A stretch of 64,000 nucleotides of DNA from Microterricola gilva (GCF_004217495.1 NZ_SHLC01000001.1:248001-312000); one strand, 5' to 3'. Counted from the first letter of the stretch, positions 24,955-33,966 are shown. Numbers and translations are program-made. Notes: generated by a model not told the origin, from the sequence alone.

Positions 24955-27900
24955 CTACGCCGCCTCCTGCGTGATCGTGCTCCAGCCGTGCTCGCCGACG
25001 CTCACCTGCAGCGAGGCGTGGATCTGCTCCTTCATGGCCTCGACGTGGCTGATCAGGCCAATCGTGCGGCCGCCGGTGCGGAGGCTGTCGAGCGTCGCCA
25101 TTGCGATCTCGAGGGTGTCGGCATCCAGCGAGCCGAAGCCCTCGTCGATGAACAGCGTGTCGAGCGTGATGCCGCCGGCCCGCCCGGTCACCACCTCGGC
25201 GAGCCCGAGCGCGAGCGCCAGCGAGGCCAGGAAGGTCTCGCCACCCGAGAGGGAGTGCGTCGCCCGTTGCTGGCCGGTGTGCCCGTCGAGGATGGCCAGC
25301 CCGAGCCCGGACTGGGCGCCGCGGTGGGCGATGCCGTCGTCGTGTTCGAGCGTGTACCGCCCGCCGCTCATCTGGCGCAGCCGGGCGTTCGCCGCCGCCA
25401 CGATCTCCTCCAGCTCGGCCGCCAGCACGAAGCTCTCGAGGCGCATCCGCCTCTCGTTCGGGGCGTCGCCCTTGAGCGTGGCCGCGAGGCGGGCGACCAC
25501 CTCGTAGCGGTCGAGCAGTTCGGCGGATGCCGCGAGCAGTCGGCTGGCGCGAGCGATGAGCTCGTCGAGCGCGCCCGCCTGCCCGTGCACCGTGGCGTGC
25601 CGGGCGAGCGCGTCGTCACGGGCGTCGCGGGCGGTGGCCAGCGCGGCCGCCGAGGCGTCCAGTTCGACCAGTTCGGCCGGAAGCTCGGCCAGTTCCGGCT
25701 CGCCGAGCGTCGCCGTCGCCGCGGCGACGGCATCGTCGTGTGACCGCACGCGCGACTCGATCGCGGTGCGGGCGTTGGCGTCGAGGTGGGCGGAGCTGAC
25801 CGCCTCCGCCGAGTCGAATCCGTGCGCAAGCAGTTGTCCGGCGAGGGCGGCATCCGCGTCGACGATGGCAGCGGCGGCCGCAGTGTCGGCGGTGATCGCC
25901 TCGGCGAGCCGGCGGGCCTGCAGGAGCAGCTCCGCGAGGGCGGCGCTGCGCTCGGCGACCGTCGTGTAGCCGGCGCGCTGGGCGGCGAGCCGCTGCTCGG
26001 CGGACTCTCGCCTGGCACCCGCCGTTGCCAGCGCCGTCGTGGCGAGGGCGAGCTCGTCCCGGAGCGAGGCGACGAGGGCCTCAGCGCTCTCGTGCTCTGC
26101 GCGCCGCGCCGCGAGCACGGAGCCCAGCAGCTCGGCCTCGCTCTCGGCTGCGGCTGCGGTGTCGCGGGCCGCCGTCGCCGCAGTGATCAACCCGGCGAGC
26201 TCCGGAGCGGTGCGACCTCCGGCGCTGGCCGTTGCCGCCGCCAGCTTCTCCGCGAGCGCGCCGGCGGCACGCCTGGCCTCCTCCGCTCGCTCGCGCCGCA
26301 CGGCCAGCACGGCCTCGGCCGCCTCGATGTCGGCTTCGGTCACGGCGTCGGCCGAGGGCTGCGCCGGATTCGGGTGCTCGGTCGCGCCGCACACGGCGCA
26401 GGCATCGCCGTCGCGCAGTGCGATGGCGAGCTCGGCGGCATGGCCGTTCAGCCGGGCAGCGCGCAGCCGGTCGAGTTCGGCGGATGCCGCGGTGCTCTCC
26501 TGACCGCTGGTGAGTTCGAGTGCTCGGGCGGCGGCGAGTCGGGTTTCGAGCGTCGCGGCGAGCTCGGCGTGCTCCCGTGCCGTGGTCAGCCGGCTGCACT
26601 CCGCGGCGGTTCCCTCGAGCGTGGCGGCGACCGCCACCAACTCTCCGAGACGAGCATTGTCTGCCGCGATCAGCCCGGGCAGGGCCGCCGTATGTTCGAG
26701 TGCCTCGGCGAGTGCCGTCTCCGCGGTCTCGTGCGCACTCCGTAACCGTTCGACCTCTGCACGCTGCGCGGGCATCTCGCGTTCGAGTTGCAGGGCATCG
26801 TCGAGTGCGCCCTGCTGCAGCGTCGCGCGCTCGATCACCGCGTCGATCTCCGCAGGAGTTGTGGCGACGGCGGAACCCGCCGAGCCTGTGGCGGCCGCGG
26901 ACGCGGCAGCACCAGTGGAGCCAGACGAGCCAGACGAGTCGGCAGCGCCGGCAGAGTCACCAGGGGCAGCAGGCGTGGGGACCGCCGCGGCAGACGTGGC
27001 GAAGGCGCGCTGCGCCCCGGCCAGTGATGCTGCGGCGTGCTCGGCCGCCGCCCGCGCGCGGTGCGCCGCCGTGACGGCGCCGATCGCGACATCGGCGCGG
27101 CCGGCCGCGGTGAGCGCGGCCCGGTCGGCGTCGACGGCCTGGGCCGCCGTGCGAAGAGCCTCCAGCCGATGCTCGGCGTCCGCGCGGCGCAGCTGCGCAC
27201 TCCGTCGGGCAACGAGCGCGTCGTGCGCGCCGTCGGCGAGCGTGAAGGCGGAGTCGGCGGCATCCGCCTCACGTGCGGCGCCCGATACCCGTTCGTGAGC
27301 GGCATCGCTCAGCGCGGCGAGCCACGGCGTCACCTGTTCCGGCACGGGCGGCTCCGGAATGCGCACCAGATCGGCGCCGAGCGCGGGCGGCTCGTCGACA
27401 CCCGCGGAACCCTCCGCCGCGCCCGACGCGGGGCTCGCGAACGCCGCACGCTCGCCCTCAGCTCCGGCCGCGGCGCCCGGCGCCGCTTCGTCGTCCGCCC
27501 CGAGGCCGAGCGAACGGGCGATCGTCACGGCCTGTTCGAGCATCTGGGCGAGCGTGGTGCGCTGCGAACCGAGTTCGCCGTCGAGGGCCTTGCGCTGCTC
27601 GGTGATCGCGAGCTCGTAGTCCTGGAAGCGGCGCGTGCCGAAGAGCGAGCGCAGCACGTCCTGGCGGGCCTCACTCTTGGCCAGCAGGAACTGCTGGAAA
27701 CGGTTCTGGGCGAGCAGGATCACCTGCAGGAACTGGTCGCGGTTGAGCCCGACGAGCTCGGCGACGCGCGGGCCGACGGTGCGGGGGCCGGCATCGATGC
27801 CGACCCAATCGCCGCCACGCAGCTCGAACAGCTCGGCGGTCGGCTTCTGCGTGACGGTCCCGACGCCCCGCGCCTTCTGCCGTTCGTACTCCGGCGCGCG

Positions 27901-28179
27901 CTCGACCCGGTAGCGGGTGTCGCCTGCGGTGAACTCGAGCGTGACCAGGCTGGGGTCGTCTGGCCCGCAGTGGTCGCTGCGCAGCCGACCCTTGGTGCCG
28001 TCGTAGCGCGGGACGCCGTCGTAGAGCGCGAAGCAGATCGCGTCGAGGATGCTCGACTTGCCCGCACCGGTCTTGCCGCCCATCAGGAAGATGCCGTCGT
28101 CAGCGAAGGCGTCGAAGTCCACGTGCTGCGCGGTCTTGTACGGGCCGAAGCCCTGCACCGTGAGTCGGTTGATCCTCAT
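24955..28179 (-). CDS. sbcC: Exonuclease SbcC, ATPase subunit
   Basis: SMC-like ATPase of 1074 residues, normal for SbcC. With SbcD it cuts hairpins and protein-blocked DNA ends. The N-terminal half-site has GGKTGAGKSS (Walker A, about 34-43); long Ala/Glu-rich coiled-coil arms follow; the zinc-hook motif CAVC lies near the centre; the C-terminal half has SLSGGETFLASLALAL (signature) and LDTLFIDEGFGSLD (Walker B). A Ser/Gly/Ala/Pro-rich insertion lies in the first arm. It starts at ATG 28179, overlapping the sbcD end by four bases. The nuclease may matter here because long genomic palindromes, common in this window, are its substrates. Confidence 0.95.
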   Translation of the reverse strand: MRINRLTVQGFGPYKTAQHVDFDAFADDGIFLMGGKTGAGKSSILDAICFALYDGVPRYDGTKGRLRSDHCGPDDPSLVTLEFTAGDTRYRVERAPEYERQKARGVGTVTQKPTAELFELRGGDWVGIDAGPRTVGPRVAELVGLNRDQFLQVILLAQNRFQQFLLAKSEARQDVLRSLFGTRRFQDYELAITEQRKALDGELGSQRTTLAQMLEQAVTIARSLGLGADDEAAPGAAAGAEGERAAFASPASGAAEGSAGVDEPPALGADLVRIPEPPVPEQVTPWLAALSDAAHERVSGAAREADAADSAFTLADGAHDALVARRSAQLRRADAEHRLEALRTAAQAVDADRAALTAAGRADVAIGAVTAAHRARAAAEHAAASLAGAQRAFATSAAAVPTPAAPGDSAGAADSSGSSGSTGAAASAAATGSAGSAVATTPAEIDAVIERATLQQGALDDALQLEREMPAQRAEVERLRSAHETAETALAEALEHTAALPGLIAADNARLGELVAVAATLEGTAAECSRLTTAREHAELAATLETRLAAARALELTSGQESTAASAELDRLRAARLNGHAAELAIALRDGDACAVCGATEHPNPAQPSADAVTEADIEAAEAVLAVRRERAEEARRAAGALAEKLAAATASAGGRTAPELAGLITAATAARDTAAAAESEAELLGSVLAARRAEHESAEALVASLRDELALATTALATAGARRESAEQRLAAQRAGYTTVAERSAALAELLLQARRLAEAITADTAAAAAIVDADAALAGQLLAHGFDSAEAVSSAHLDANARTAIESRVRSHDDAVAAATATLGEPELAELPAELVELDASAAALATARDARDDALARHATVHGQAGALDELIARASRLLAASAELLDRYEVVARLAATLKGDAPNERRMRLESFVLAAELEEIVAAANARLRQMSGGRYTLEHDDGIAHRGAQSGLGLAILDGHTGQQRATHSLSGGETFLASLALALGLAEVVTGRAGGITLDTLFIDEGFGSLDADTLEIAMATLDSLRTGGRTIGLISHVEAMKEQIHASLQVSVGEHGWSTITQEAA

Positions 28180-29417
28180 GCCGCGTCGCCGGCCAGTCTG
28201 GCGTCGTTCAGCGCGATCACCTCGGCCAGCAGCGCGCGTTCGGCGTCGCTGGCACCGACGCCGTTGCGCACGTGCTCGAGAAAGCCGCCGACGATCTCGC
28301 CGTCGCTCTTGGCCTTGATGCGTTCGGAGTAGCTGGCCCCGGATGCCGCCGCGACGACGCTCGGGCGGTGGTCGAGCGTCGCGCACCAGCGGAACCGCGT
28401 CTGCAGCGTGCGCATGGCGTCGAGCGGACGGGACTGGTCGGTGAGCACCGCGAACACCCAGTCCTGCTCGGCGTGCTCGTGCGCGGCATCCGTCATCAGC
28501 TCGTCGAGCGTTCCGGTGAGGATGCTGAGCCGGCGGGGAGTCGGCAGCTCGAGCCACTCCACCGACTCGAGGCCGTCGGCGCCGAGCTCGACGAGCCAGC
28601 CGCCGCGCGGCTTGCCCGCCTCGCTGAAGGAGAAGTGCAGCGGGGCGCCGGAGTAGCGGGCCCGCTCGCTGAGGGTCGAGCGGCCGTGGATGTGGCCGAG
28701 GGCCACGTAGTCGGGGCCGTCGAAGGTGGACAGCGGAACGAGGTCGAGCCCGCCGGCGGTGATGTCGCGCACGACGTCATCGGAGACCAGGCCGGAGCAG
28801 TCGGGCATGCCGTCGGCGCCCGCTGCACCCGCCGCGTCCAGACCCGTCGCTGCGCCGACGGTGGCGCCGCCGACGTTCACCGCGAAGCAGTGCGACATGA
28901 CGACGCTGCGGCCGCCGCGTGCCGCCAGGTCGGCGCGCACGCGGTCCATCGCGAAGTCGAGCACCTGCGCATGGCTGCGCAGCGGGACGCCGGGGTAGAT
29001 GCCGCGCACGAGCGCCGGCTCGAGATAGGGGATGCCGTATATGTGCACGGCGCCGTGCTCGTCGCTGAGCGTGACGGGTCGGTCGTGCAGCTCGGTCTTG
29101 GCGAGCACGTGCACGCCGCCGAAGGCCGCGAACTCCGACTGGAAGCCGAGGCGGGTCGCGGAGTCGTGGTTGCCGCTGCTCAGGATGACGGTGGCGCCGG
29201 CCTCGCGGATCGCGCTGAGCGCCCGGCCAAGCAGTTCGTAGCTGTCGCGCGACGGCACGGCAGAGTCGAAAACGTCCCCGGCGACGAGCACGACGTCGAT
29301 CGCCCGCTCGCGCACGAGCGCGGCGAGTTCGCGCAGCACCTCGTCGAGCGCCGCGAGCGTTGAATGCCCGTGAAAGGTGCGCCCGACGTGCCAGTCCGAG
29401 GTGTGCAAGATCCGCAT
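28176..29417 (-). CDS. sbcD: Exonuclease SbcD, nuclease subunit
   Basis: Mre11-like metallophosphatase of 413 residues. Dimanganese-site motifs in order: SDWHVGR (7-13), LVAGDVFDSA, SSGNHDSA, then the C-terminal ligands in V-M-S-H-C-F and ALGHIHGR. This gives the 3'-5' exonuclease and hairpin endonuclease of the SbcCD complex. It is first in a two-gene operon and overlaps sbcC by ATGA. Start ATG 29417 is at the conserved M-R-I-L-H-T-S-D beginning, so it is well fixed. Confidence 0.96.
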   Translation of the reverse strand: MRILHTSDWHVGRTFHGHSTLAALDEVLRELAALVRERAIDVVLVAGDVFDSAVPSRDSYELLGRALSAIREAGATVILSSGNHDSATRLGFQSEFAAFGGVHVLAKTELHDRPVTLSDEHGAVHIYGIPYLEPALVRGIYPGVPLRSHAQVLDFAMDRVRADLAARGGRSVVMSHCFAVNVGGATVGAATGLDAAGAAGADGMPDCSGLVSDDVVRDITAGGLDLVPLSTFDGPDYVALGHIHGRSTLSERARYSGAPLHFSFSEAGKPRGGWLVELGADGLESVEWLELPTPRRLSILTGTLDELMTDAAHEHAEQDWVFAVLTDQSRPLDAMRTLQTRFRWCATLDHRPSVVAAASGASYSERIKAKSDGEIVGGFLEHVRNGVGASDAERALLAEVIALNDARLAGDAA

Positions 29418-29537
29418 GCTTCAACGGTAGCGGTGGCCGCTGACACGACCGTGTACGGCGCGGGCGGCGGGGTGAGTAGCAGGGTGAACTGCACGCCGAC
29501 CGGCAACGGTCTCAGGGGCCGGACGTACGCTCATCTC

Positions 29538-30323
29538 ATGAATCGCACATATGTCGTCACAGGCTCAGCATCGGGAATCGGCGCCGCTACGGCCGAACTG
29601 CTGCGGGAGCGCGGCAACCGGGTGATCGGCGTCGATCTGCGGGACGCCGAGGTCGTCGCAGACCTCTCGACCTCGGCCGGTCGGGTCGCGGCCGCGGAGG
29701 CCGTGCTCGCGGCATCCGATGGCCAGATCGACGCCGTCATCGCCGCCGCCGGAATCTCGGCCCCGCGCGCGCTGACCGTCTCGGTCAATTTTTTCGGTGT
29801 CACGGAGTTCCTCGAGGCTCTCGCCCCCGCCCTCGCCCGCAGCACGGCGCCCCGCGTCGCGGCCGTCAGCTCGATGGCGTCGCTGCAGCCGAACTCGGCC
29901 GAGCTCGTCGAGGCGCTGCTTGGCGGCGACGAGGCTGCGGCGATCGCCATCGGCACGGCGCTGGCGGAGGACGGTCCGGAGACGGGCTACCTCAACTACC
30001 CGTCGAGCAAGCGCGCCCTCAGCCGCTGGATCCGCCGCGAGTCGATCACGCCGCGCTGGGCCGGCGCCGGCATCCCGATGAACGCGGTCGCCCCCGGCAC
30101 CGTCGTCACCCCCATGACCCGCGAGCTGCTGGCGAGCGAGGAGGGGCGTGCCATGGTCGACGCCGCCGTGCCGATGCCGCTGAACGGCCACTCCGAGCCG
30201 ATCGTGATCGCGCGCCTGCTGGCCTGGCTGACGAGCGAGGAGAACACGCACACCACCGGGCAGACGATCTACACCGACGGCGGGGCGGATGCCTCGCTGC
30301 GTGGCGACAACATCTGGGACTGA
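29538..30323 (+). CDS. Short-chain dehydrogenase/reductase
   Basis: SDR of 261 residues. TGSASGIG (8-15) binds the nucleotide, D-L-R after strand 2 (Asp33) favours NAD(H), and the active site is Ser111/112, Tyr154 and Lys158 (YLNYPSSK). The long segment between the Ser and Tyr and the sequence N-A-V-A-P-G-T-V-V-T-P-M resemble 3-alpha-hydroxysteroid-dehydrogenase/carbonyl-reductase-like SDRs. Substrate unknown. ATG 29538 begins exactly at the fold; the upstream extension is unconserved. It diverges from sbcDC. Confidence 0.88.
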   Translation: MNRTYVVTGSASGIGAATAELLRERGNRVIGVDLRDAEVVADLSTSAGRVAAAEAVLAASDGQIDAVIAAAGISAPRALTVSVNFFGVTEFLEALAPALARSTAPRVAAVSSMASLQPNSAELVEALLGGDEAAAIAIGTALAEDGPETGYLNYPSSKRALSRWIRRESITPRWAGAGIPMNAVAPGTVVTPMTRELLASEEGRAMVDAAVPMPLNGHSEPIVIARLLAWLTSEENTHTTGQTIYTDGGADASLRGDNIWD

Positions 30324-30341
30324 AACCGCGGTCGTTCCGCG

Positions 30342-30410
30342 ACTCGGAGATTCTTGTCGCTACGGGTCGAATCCCGCTGCGGGTGGCTGTTCCACCACGA
30401 ATCTCCGAGT
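30342..30410. repeat. Intergenic hairpin with structured interior at a convergent junction
   Basis: ACTCGGAGATTC (30342-30353) pairs perfectly with GAATCTCCGAGT (30399-30410) around a 45-nt interior that has its own stems (GTGG/CCAC, CGGG/CCCG). It has the layout of the 7233-7293 element. Between convergent SDR and LLM genes. Confidence 0.65.
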
Positions 30411-30424
30411 AGCGGTCCGGCGCG

Positions 30425-31510
30425 CTACCCCGCGAGCAGGCGCAGCGTCTGCTCGCGGCCCGGCGTTCGGTCAGCCGGTTCGTGCGCGTAGGAGCCGCCG
30501 ATCGCCGACACCATGACCTCGTCGACGCCGTGTCGGGCGGCGAAGGCGGCGAGCTCAGTGCGGGCCGTCTCCGGGGTGCCGATGAGCCAGCGGGCCTCTG
30601 CGGCCGCGATGAACGAGGCGCGGGCGGCATCCGGGGCACTCAGCTCGGCCGCCGCGGCCTCCTCCACCGTTTCGAGCGCCGTCAGCCGCTGGCCCATCCG
30701 CAGGCGCGCCATCATGCGCAGCTGCGGCAGGGCGCGGGCGCGGGCCTCCTCGAGCGTCGGCGCGACCGAGGCGTTGAGTGTGAGGAACGACTGCGGCGCC
30801 GGGTACCCGTCGCTCGGCTGGTACTCGCCGCGGTAGATGCGCATCGCGGTGTCGAGGCCCTCGCCGCTGAAGTGGTTCGCGAACACATAGGGCAGGCCGA
30901 GCCGCGCGGCGAGCCTCGCGGAGTACTCGCTCGAGCCGAGCAGCCAGATCGTCGGGGCACCGGATGCCGCTGGCGTCGCGTGCACCGTGTACTCCTGCCC
31001 GCTGGTCAGCGAGAAGGCGGCGCCGTCCGGCTGCAGCAGCGCCTGGATCTCGCTGATGTTCTCGGGAAAACGCTCGACGTCGCTCGTCGCGCCGCTCTGT
31101 CGCAGCAGCGCGGAGATCACCGGGTCGCTGCCTGGCGCACGACCGAGACCGAGGTCGATGCGGCCTGGCGCGATCGCCTCGAGCGCCGCGAACTGCTCCG
31201 CCACGATCAGCGGCGCGTGGTTCGGCAGCATCACACCGCCGGAGCCGACGCGGATCCGCTCGGTCCGGCTGGCGATCGCGGCGATCAGCACGGGCGGCGC
31301 GGTCGATGCGACGGCCGGCATGTTGTGGTGCTCGGCCAGCCAGTAACGCTCGTAGCCGAGCGCGTCGGCCGTCTGTGCGAGTGCGACGGATGCCGCAACC
31401 GCCTGTGCGCTGCTCTGCCCGGTGCGCACGGGCACCAGATCGAGCACGGAGAGGCGGGGAGACGGTGTGGCGGTCGGGGTGGACTCGGGGGCGTCGGCTG
31501 CAGAAGTCAT
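30425..31510 (-). CDS. LLM-class flavin-dependent oxidoreductase
   Basis: Luciferase-like monooxygenase of 361 residues: RLSVLDLVPVRTGQS at the N-terminus, RYWLAEHHNMPAVASTAPPVLI, RVGSGGVMLPNHAPL and RIDLGLGRAPGSD mark the group often annotated as YhbW/alkanal-monooxygenase-like proteins. It binds reduced flavin in a TIM barrel; substrate unknown. ATG 31510 is chosen as the nearest start before the conserved region; no Shine-Dalgarno is visible, so the start is less certain. It is divergent from the FKBP lipoprotein gene. Confidence 0.88.
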   Translation of the reverse strand: MTSAADAPESTPTATPSPRLSVLDLVPVRTGQSSAQAVAASVALAQTADALGYERYWLAEHHNMPAVASTAPPVLIAAIASRTERIRVGSGGVMLPNHAPLIVAEQFAALEAIAPGRIDLGLGRAPGSDPVISALLRQSGATSDVERFPENISEIQALLQPDGAAFSLTSGQEYTVHATPAASGAPTIWLLGSSEYSARLAARLGLPYVFANHFSGEGLDTAMRIYRGEYQPSDGYPAPQSFLTLNASVAPTLEEARARALPQLRMMARLRMGQRLTALETVEEAAAAELSAPDAARASFIAAAEARWLIGTPETARTELAAFAARHGVDEVMVSAIGGSYAHEPADRTPGREQTLRLLAG

Positions 31511-31668
31511 CACAGGGGGGAACCCGTGAGGCCGCGCGGCTATTCCGCGCCGGTATTCGGCATCCGTCCGGCGCGCGTACAGCCAAGCCCAAGTTCGAGC
31601 TGCCAGACTCGACGAGGCCGTTCGCGGCACTCCGAATTGCACCCACACGGAATCGAGAACCTTCCAGC

Positions 31669-32628
31669 ATGAAAATGACCACACCGTTGCGCCGCATGGC
31701 GCCGTTGGCGCTCCTCGCAGCGAGCGCCCTCATTCTCACGGGATGCGCGGCTGGCAGCGACTCCGATTCCAAGGCCACCGCGACGCCGGCGGCCGATGCG
31801 TGCACGACGTACACCTCCGGTGACGAGAGCAAGTCGGTCAAGGTCAGCGGTGACTTCGGCAAGGAGGTCACGGCCGAGTTCACGACCCCGTTCGAGGCGA
31901 CCGAGCTGCAGCGCACGATCGTCGACAAGGGCGACGGCGATGTGACGGCCGCCGGCGACAGCGTCGACCTGCGCATCAACGTCTTCAAGGGCACCACCGG
32001 TGAGGCGGCAATCGCCGAGGACGCCACCTTCACGGTCGGCGACCCGCAGATCTTCCCGGCGTTCCTGGCTGGAATCGACTGCGTGCCCGTCGGCTCGCGC
32101 GTCGTGACGACGATCCCCGCCGCCGAACTCTTCGGCGACGCAGGCAGCGAGGGCCTCGGCATCGCGGCCAACGAGAGCGTTGTCGTCGTGACCGACGTCA
32201 CCAAGATCGTTCCGCCGCTCGCCGCGGAGGAGTGGACCGAGAACCCGCCGACCGTCAAGTTCAACGGCGAGGAGCCGCCCGTGCTGACGCTGCCGGAGGG
32301 TGAACCAGCCACCAAGCTCCTGATCGACGTGATCGAGGAGGGCGACGGCAAGACGGTCAAGCCCGGCGACTCTGTCACCGTCAACTACCAGGGCACGAAC
32401 TGGAACACGGGCGAGATCTTCGACCAGAGCTACGGCAAGCAGCCGGCCACGTTCGCAACGACCGGCGTCGTCGAGGGCTTCGGCGCCGCGCTGGTCGGCC
32501 AGAAGGTCGGCACCAAGCTCGTCGTCTCGATCCCGCCGGAGTACGGCTACGGCGTCGCGGGCAGCAGCGAGCACGAGCTCGCCGGCCAGACCCTCGTCTT
32601 CGTGATCGAGATCCTGGACGTTGCGTAA
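31669..32628 (+). CDS. FKBP-type peptidyl-prolyl isomerase lipoprotein, tandem domains
   Basis: Exported lipoprotein of 319 residues: signal peptide with lipobox L-T-G-C (Cys26). The C-terminal domain (about 230-319) is a clear FKBP: VKPGDSVTVNYQGTNWNTGEIFDQSYG, then F-G-A-A-L-V-G-Q-K-V-G-T and IPPEYGYG. Residues about 77-180 repeat the plan in degenerate form (VDKGDGDVTAAGDSVDLRI, IPAAELFG) and lack several active-site aromatics. It probably assists folding of exported proteins at the outer face of the membrane. Start ATG 31669. A strong terminator and a repeat hairpin follow. Confidence 0.9.
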   Translation: MKMTTPLRRMAPLALLAASALILTGCAAGSDSDSKATATPAADACTTYTSGDESKSVKVSGDFGKEVTAEFTTPFEATELQRTIVDKGDGDVTAAGDSVDLRINVFKGTTGEAAIAEDATFTVGDPQIFPAFLAGIDCVPVGSRVVTTIPAAELFGDAGSEGLGIAANESVVVVTDVTKIVPPLAAEEWTENPPTVKFNGEEPPVLTLPEGEPATKLLIDVIEEGDGKTVKPGDSVTVNYQGTNWNTGEIFDQSYGKQPATFATTGVVEGFGAALVGQKVGTKLVVSIPPEYGYGVAGSSEHELAGQTLVFVIEILDVA

Positions 32629-32655
32629 ACAGCGCGTCGAATAGACAGCACCACC

Positions 32656-32689
32656 ACCGCAGGCCCGCTCGAGAGAGCGGGCCTGCGGT
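32656..32689 (+). terminator. Strong stem-loop after the FKBP gene
   Basis: ACCGCAGGCCCGCTC-GAGA-GAGCGGGCCTGCGGT, a perfect 15-bp stem 27 bp past the stop; a weak GTGTGTG tail, no U-tract. Confidence 0.8.
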
Positions 32690-32703
32690 GTGTGCACCCG
32701 CCC

Positions 32704-32760
32704 CGAGAAGTCAGAGATGGCCCCTTCAGAGCGTCTGAAGGGGCCATCTGTGGCATCTCG
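32704..32760. repeat. Long hairpin, intergenic repeat family 1
   Basis: AGATGGCCCCTTCAGA (32715-32730) pairs perfectly with 32734-32749 around a 3-nt loop. Flanks GAGAAG and TGGCATCTCG match the copy at 18689-18747. It lies right after the FKBP terminator, in the convergent gap. Confidence 0.8.
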
Positions 32761-32799
32761 CCCGGAACTGCGGCGGGGCGCGAGGGCTGTCCGGACCGG

Positions 32800-33087
32800 C
32801 TAGATCGCGGCGAGCTCGCCGAGCTTCGCGTGCAGCTCCGAGTCGCGCGGCTCCACCATGTGCGTGGCATCCGGGAACACGATCACGGGGATGTTGGTGC
32901 GGCCGCTGATGGCCTTGGCGCGGTCGGCACCGTCGATCTCGACCTCGAGGTCGACGTAGTCGTAGTCGACTCCGAGGGTGTCGAGCAGCGACTTGGAGCG
33001 GCGGCAGTCGCTGCACCAGGTCGCGCCGAACATCGTGATGCGGTCAAAGGTCTCGGCGGATGCGGAAGCGTCAGTCATGTCACCCAT
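32800..33087 (-). CDS. Glutaredoxin-like (mycoredoxin-type) protein
   Basis: Thioredoxin-fold protein of 95 residues with redox motif W-C-S-D-C-R-R near residue 22 and the conserved cis-Pro in N-I-P-V-I-V-F-P. The length and W-C-x-x-C-R form match actinobacterial mycoredoxins/glutaredoxin-like NrdH relatives, which reduce mixed disulfides with mycothiol. ATG 33087 and ATG 33078 are both possible; neither has a strong ribosome site. It overlaps nothing, but the next gene diverges only 86 bp away. Confidence 0.82.
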   Translation of the reverse strand: MGDMTDASASAETFDRITMFGATWCSDCRRSKSLLDTLGVDYDYVDLEVEIDGADRAKAISGRTNIPVIVFPDATHMVEPRDSELHAKLGELAAI

Positions 33088-33173
33088 GCTAAAGCTCGAG
33101 GCTGGGCGATACGCTGGAGGCAGGCCGCCGGTGCGGCCGACACCGAGGTCGAAGACGAGTACGGCAGGGCAAG

Positions 33174-33776
33174 ATGGCACGTCGCAGGCGCAAGGGATTC
33201 ACGCCGTTCGACGATGAGGCGATCCCCAAGCGTGAAGAGGTCTCCCTCGACGAGCAGATCGAGGAAGGCGTGATGCTGGCCGAGTTCGGCGCCAGGATGG
33301 CGCTGAAGAACCAGATCATCATCGGCGTGCTGACCGAGCCGGACGCGTTCGACGACGAGCGCGTGCGCGAGGCCGCAAGGGCCGCCCTCTATGAAGAGGT
33401 GCAGCAGGAAGACGAGTCGGCCTCGATCGCCGAGGATGAGCGCGGCTCGGCCGCCAACCGCGAGGGCAAGGCGCTGCACCACCACGACTACCGCACCGAC
33501 GATGTCGCCAATCTGCGGCGCAGGGAGAAGGTGCACGCCGCCGTCGCCGAACGCCTGTGGCGCCTGCGCGAGGATCGCGAGTATCTCGACTCCTTCGTCG
33601 CCAGGGCCAGAGCCGATGCGTGGAGCGAGATCTCCGCCGTGATCGAGACGAAGCTCGACGACGTGTGGCCGCCGCTCGTGGTCGAAGACAAGTCGGGTGG
33701 CCCGCAGGAGAAGCGCGTGAAGCAGCTGCGCAAGGAGCTCCGCCGCGAGGTGCGTGCCGCCAACCGCCGCTGGTAG
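33174..33776 (+). CDS. Conserved hypothetical basic/acidic helical protein
   Basis: Soluble protein of 200 residues that I cannot assign. It begins with the basic M-A-R-R-R-R-K-G-F-T-P-F-D-D, has an acidic middle (QQEDESASIAEDERG), an HHHDYRTDD stretch, a charged helix (RREKVHAAVAERLWRLREDREYLDSFVARARADAW; extent only), and a strongly basic end. No signal or membrane segment. Actinobacterial relatives exist in my memory only as uncharacterised proteins. Predicted helical, possibly nucleic-acid-associated. It diverges from the glutaredoxin-like gene. Confidence 0.65.
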   Translation: MARRRRKGFTPFDDEAIPKREEVSLDEQIEEGVMLAEFGARMALKNQIIIGVLTEPDAFDDERVREAARAALYEEVQQEDESASIAEDERGSAANREGKALHHHDYRTDDVANLRRREKVHAAVAERLWRLREDREYLDSFVARARADAWSEISAVIETKLDDVWPPLVVEDKSGGPQEKRVKQLRKELRREVRAANRRW

Positions 33777-33850
33777 CCGCCGCCGCCGTCGGCAGTCGCC
33801 AGCCGAACCGTCGTCGGGAGCGGGCGGATGCCGCGGCTCCGCTCGCGGGT

Positions 33851-33912
33851 CGCGCGCCAGTTACCGCGCTTTGCCGCAGAAACTACTGGCGCGAAACGCG
33901 GTTTCTGGCGCG
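33851..33912. repeat. Intergenic repeat family 2, copy b
   Basis: CGCGCCAGTTACCGCGCTTT-type left arm pairs with GAAACGCGGTTTCTGGCGCG on the right, 16 of 20 positions. Its reverse complement begins CGCGCCAGAAACCGCGTT like copy a at 24707. It lies between the convergent hypothetical genes at 33174 and 33967. Confidence 0.7.
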
Positions 33913-33966
33913 GAACGCGCGCCGGAGCCACCAAGCGAGCCAGGGCCGGAGCCGCCAGCGCTGAGC

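Noticed and set aside
30360-30372. tRNA T-arm (GGGTCGAATCCC)
   Set aside because: No acceptor stem, D-arm or anticodon arm can be built around it.
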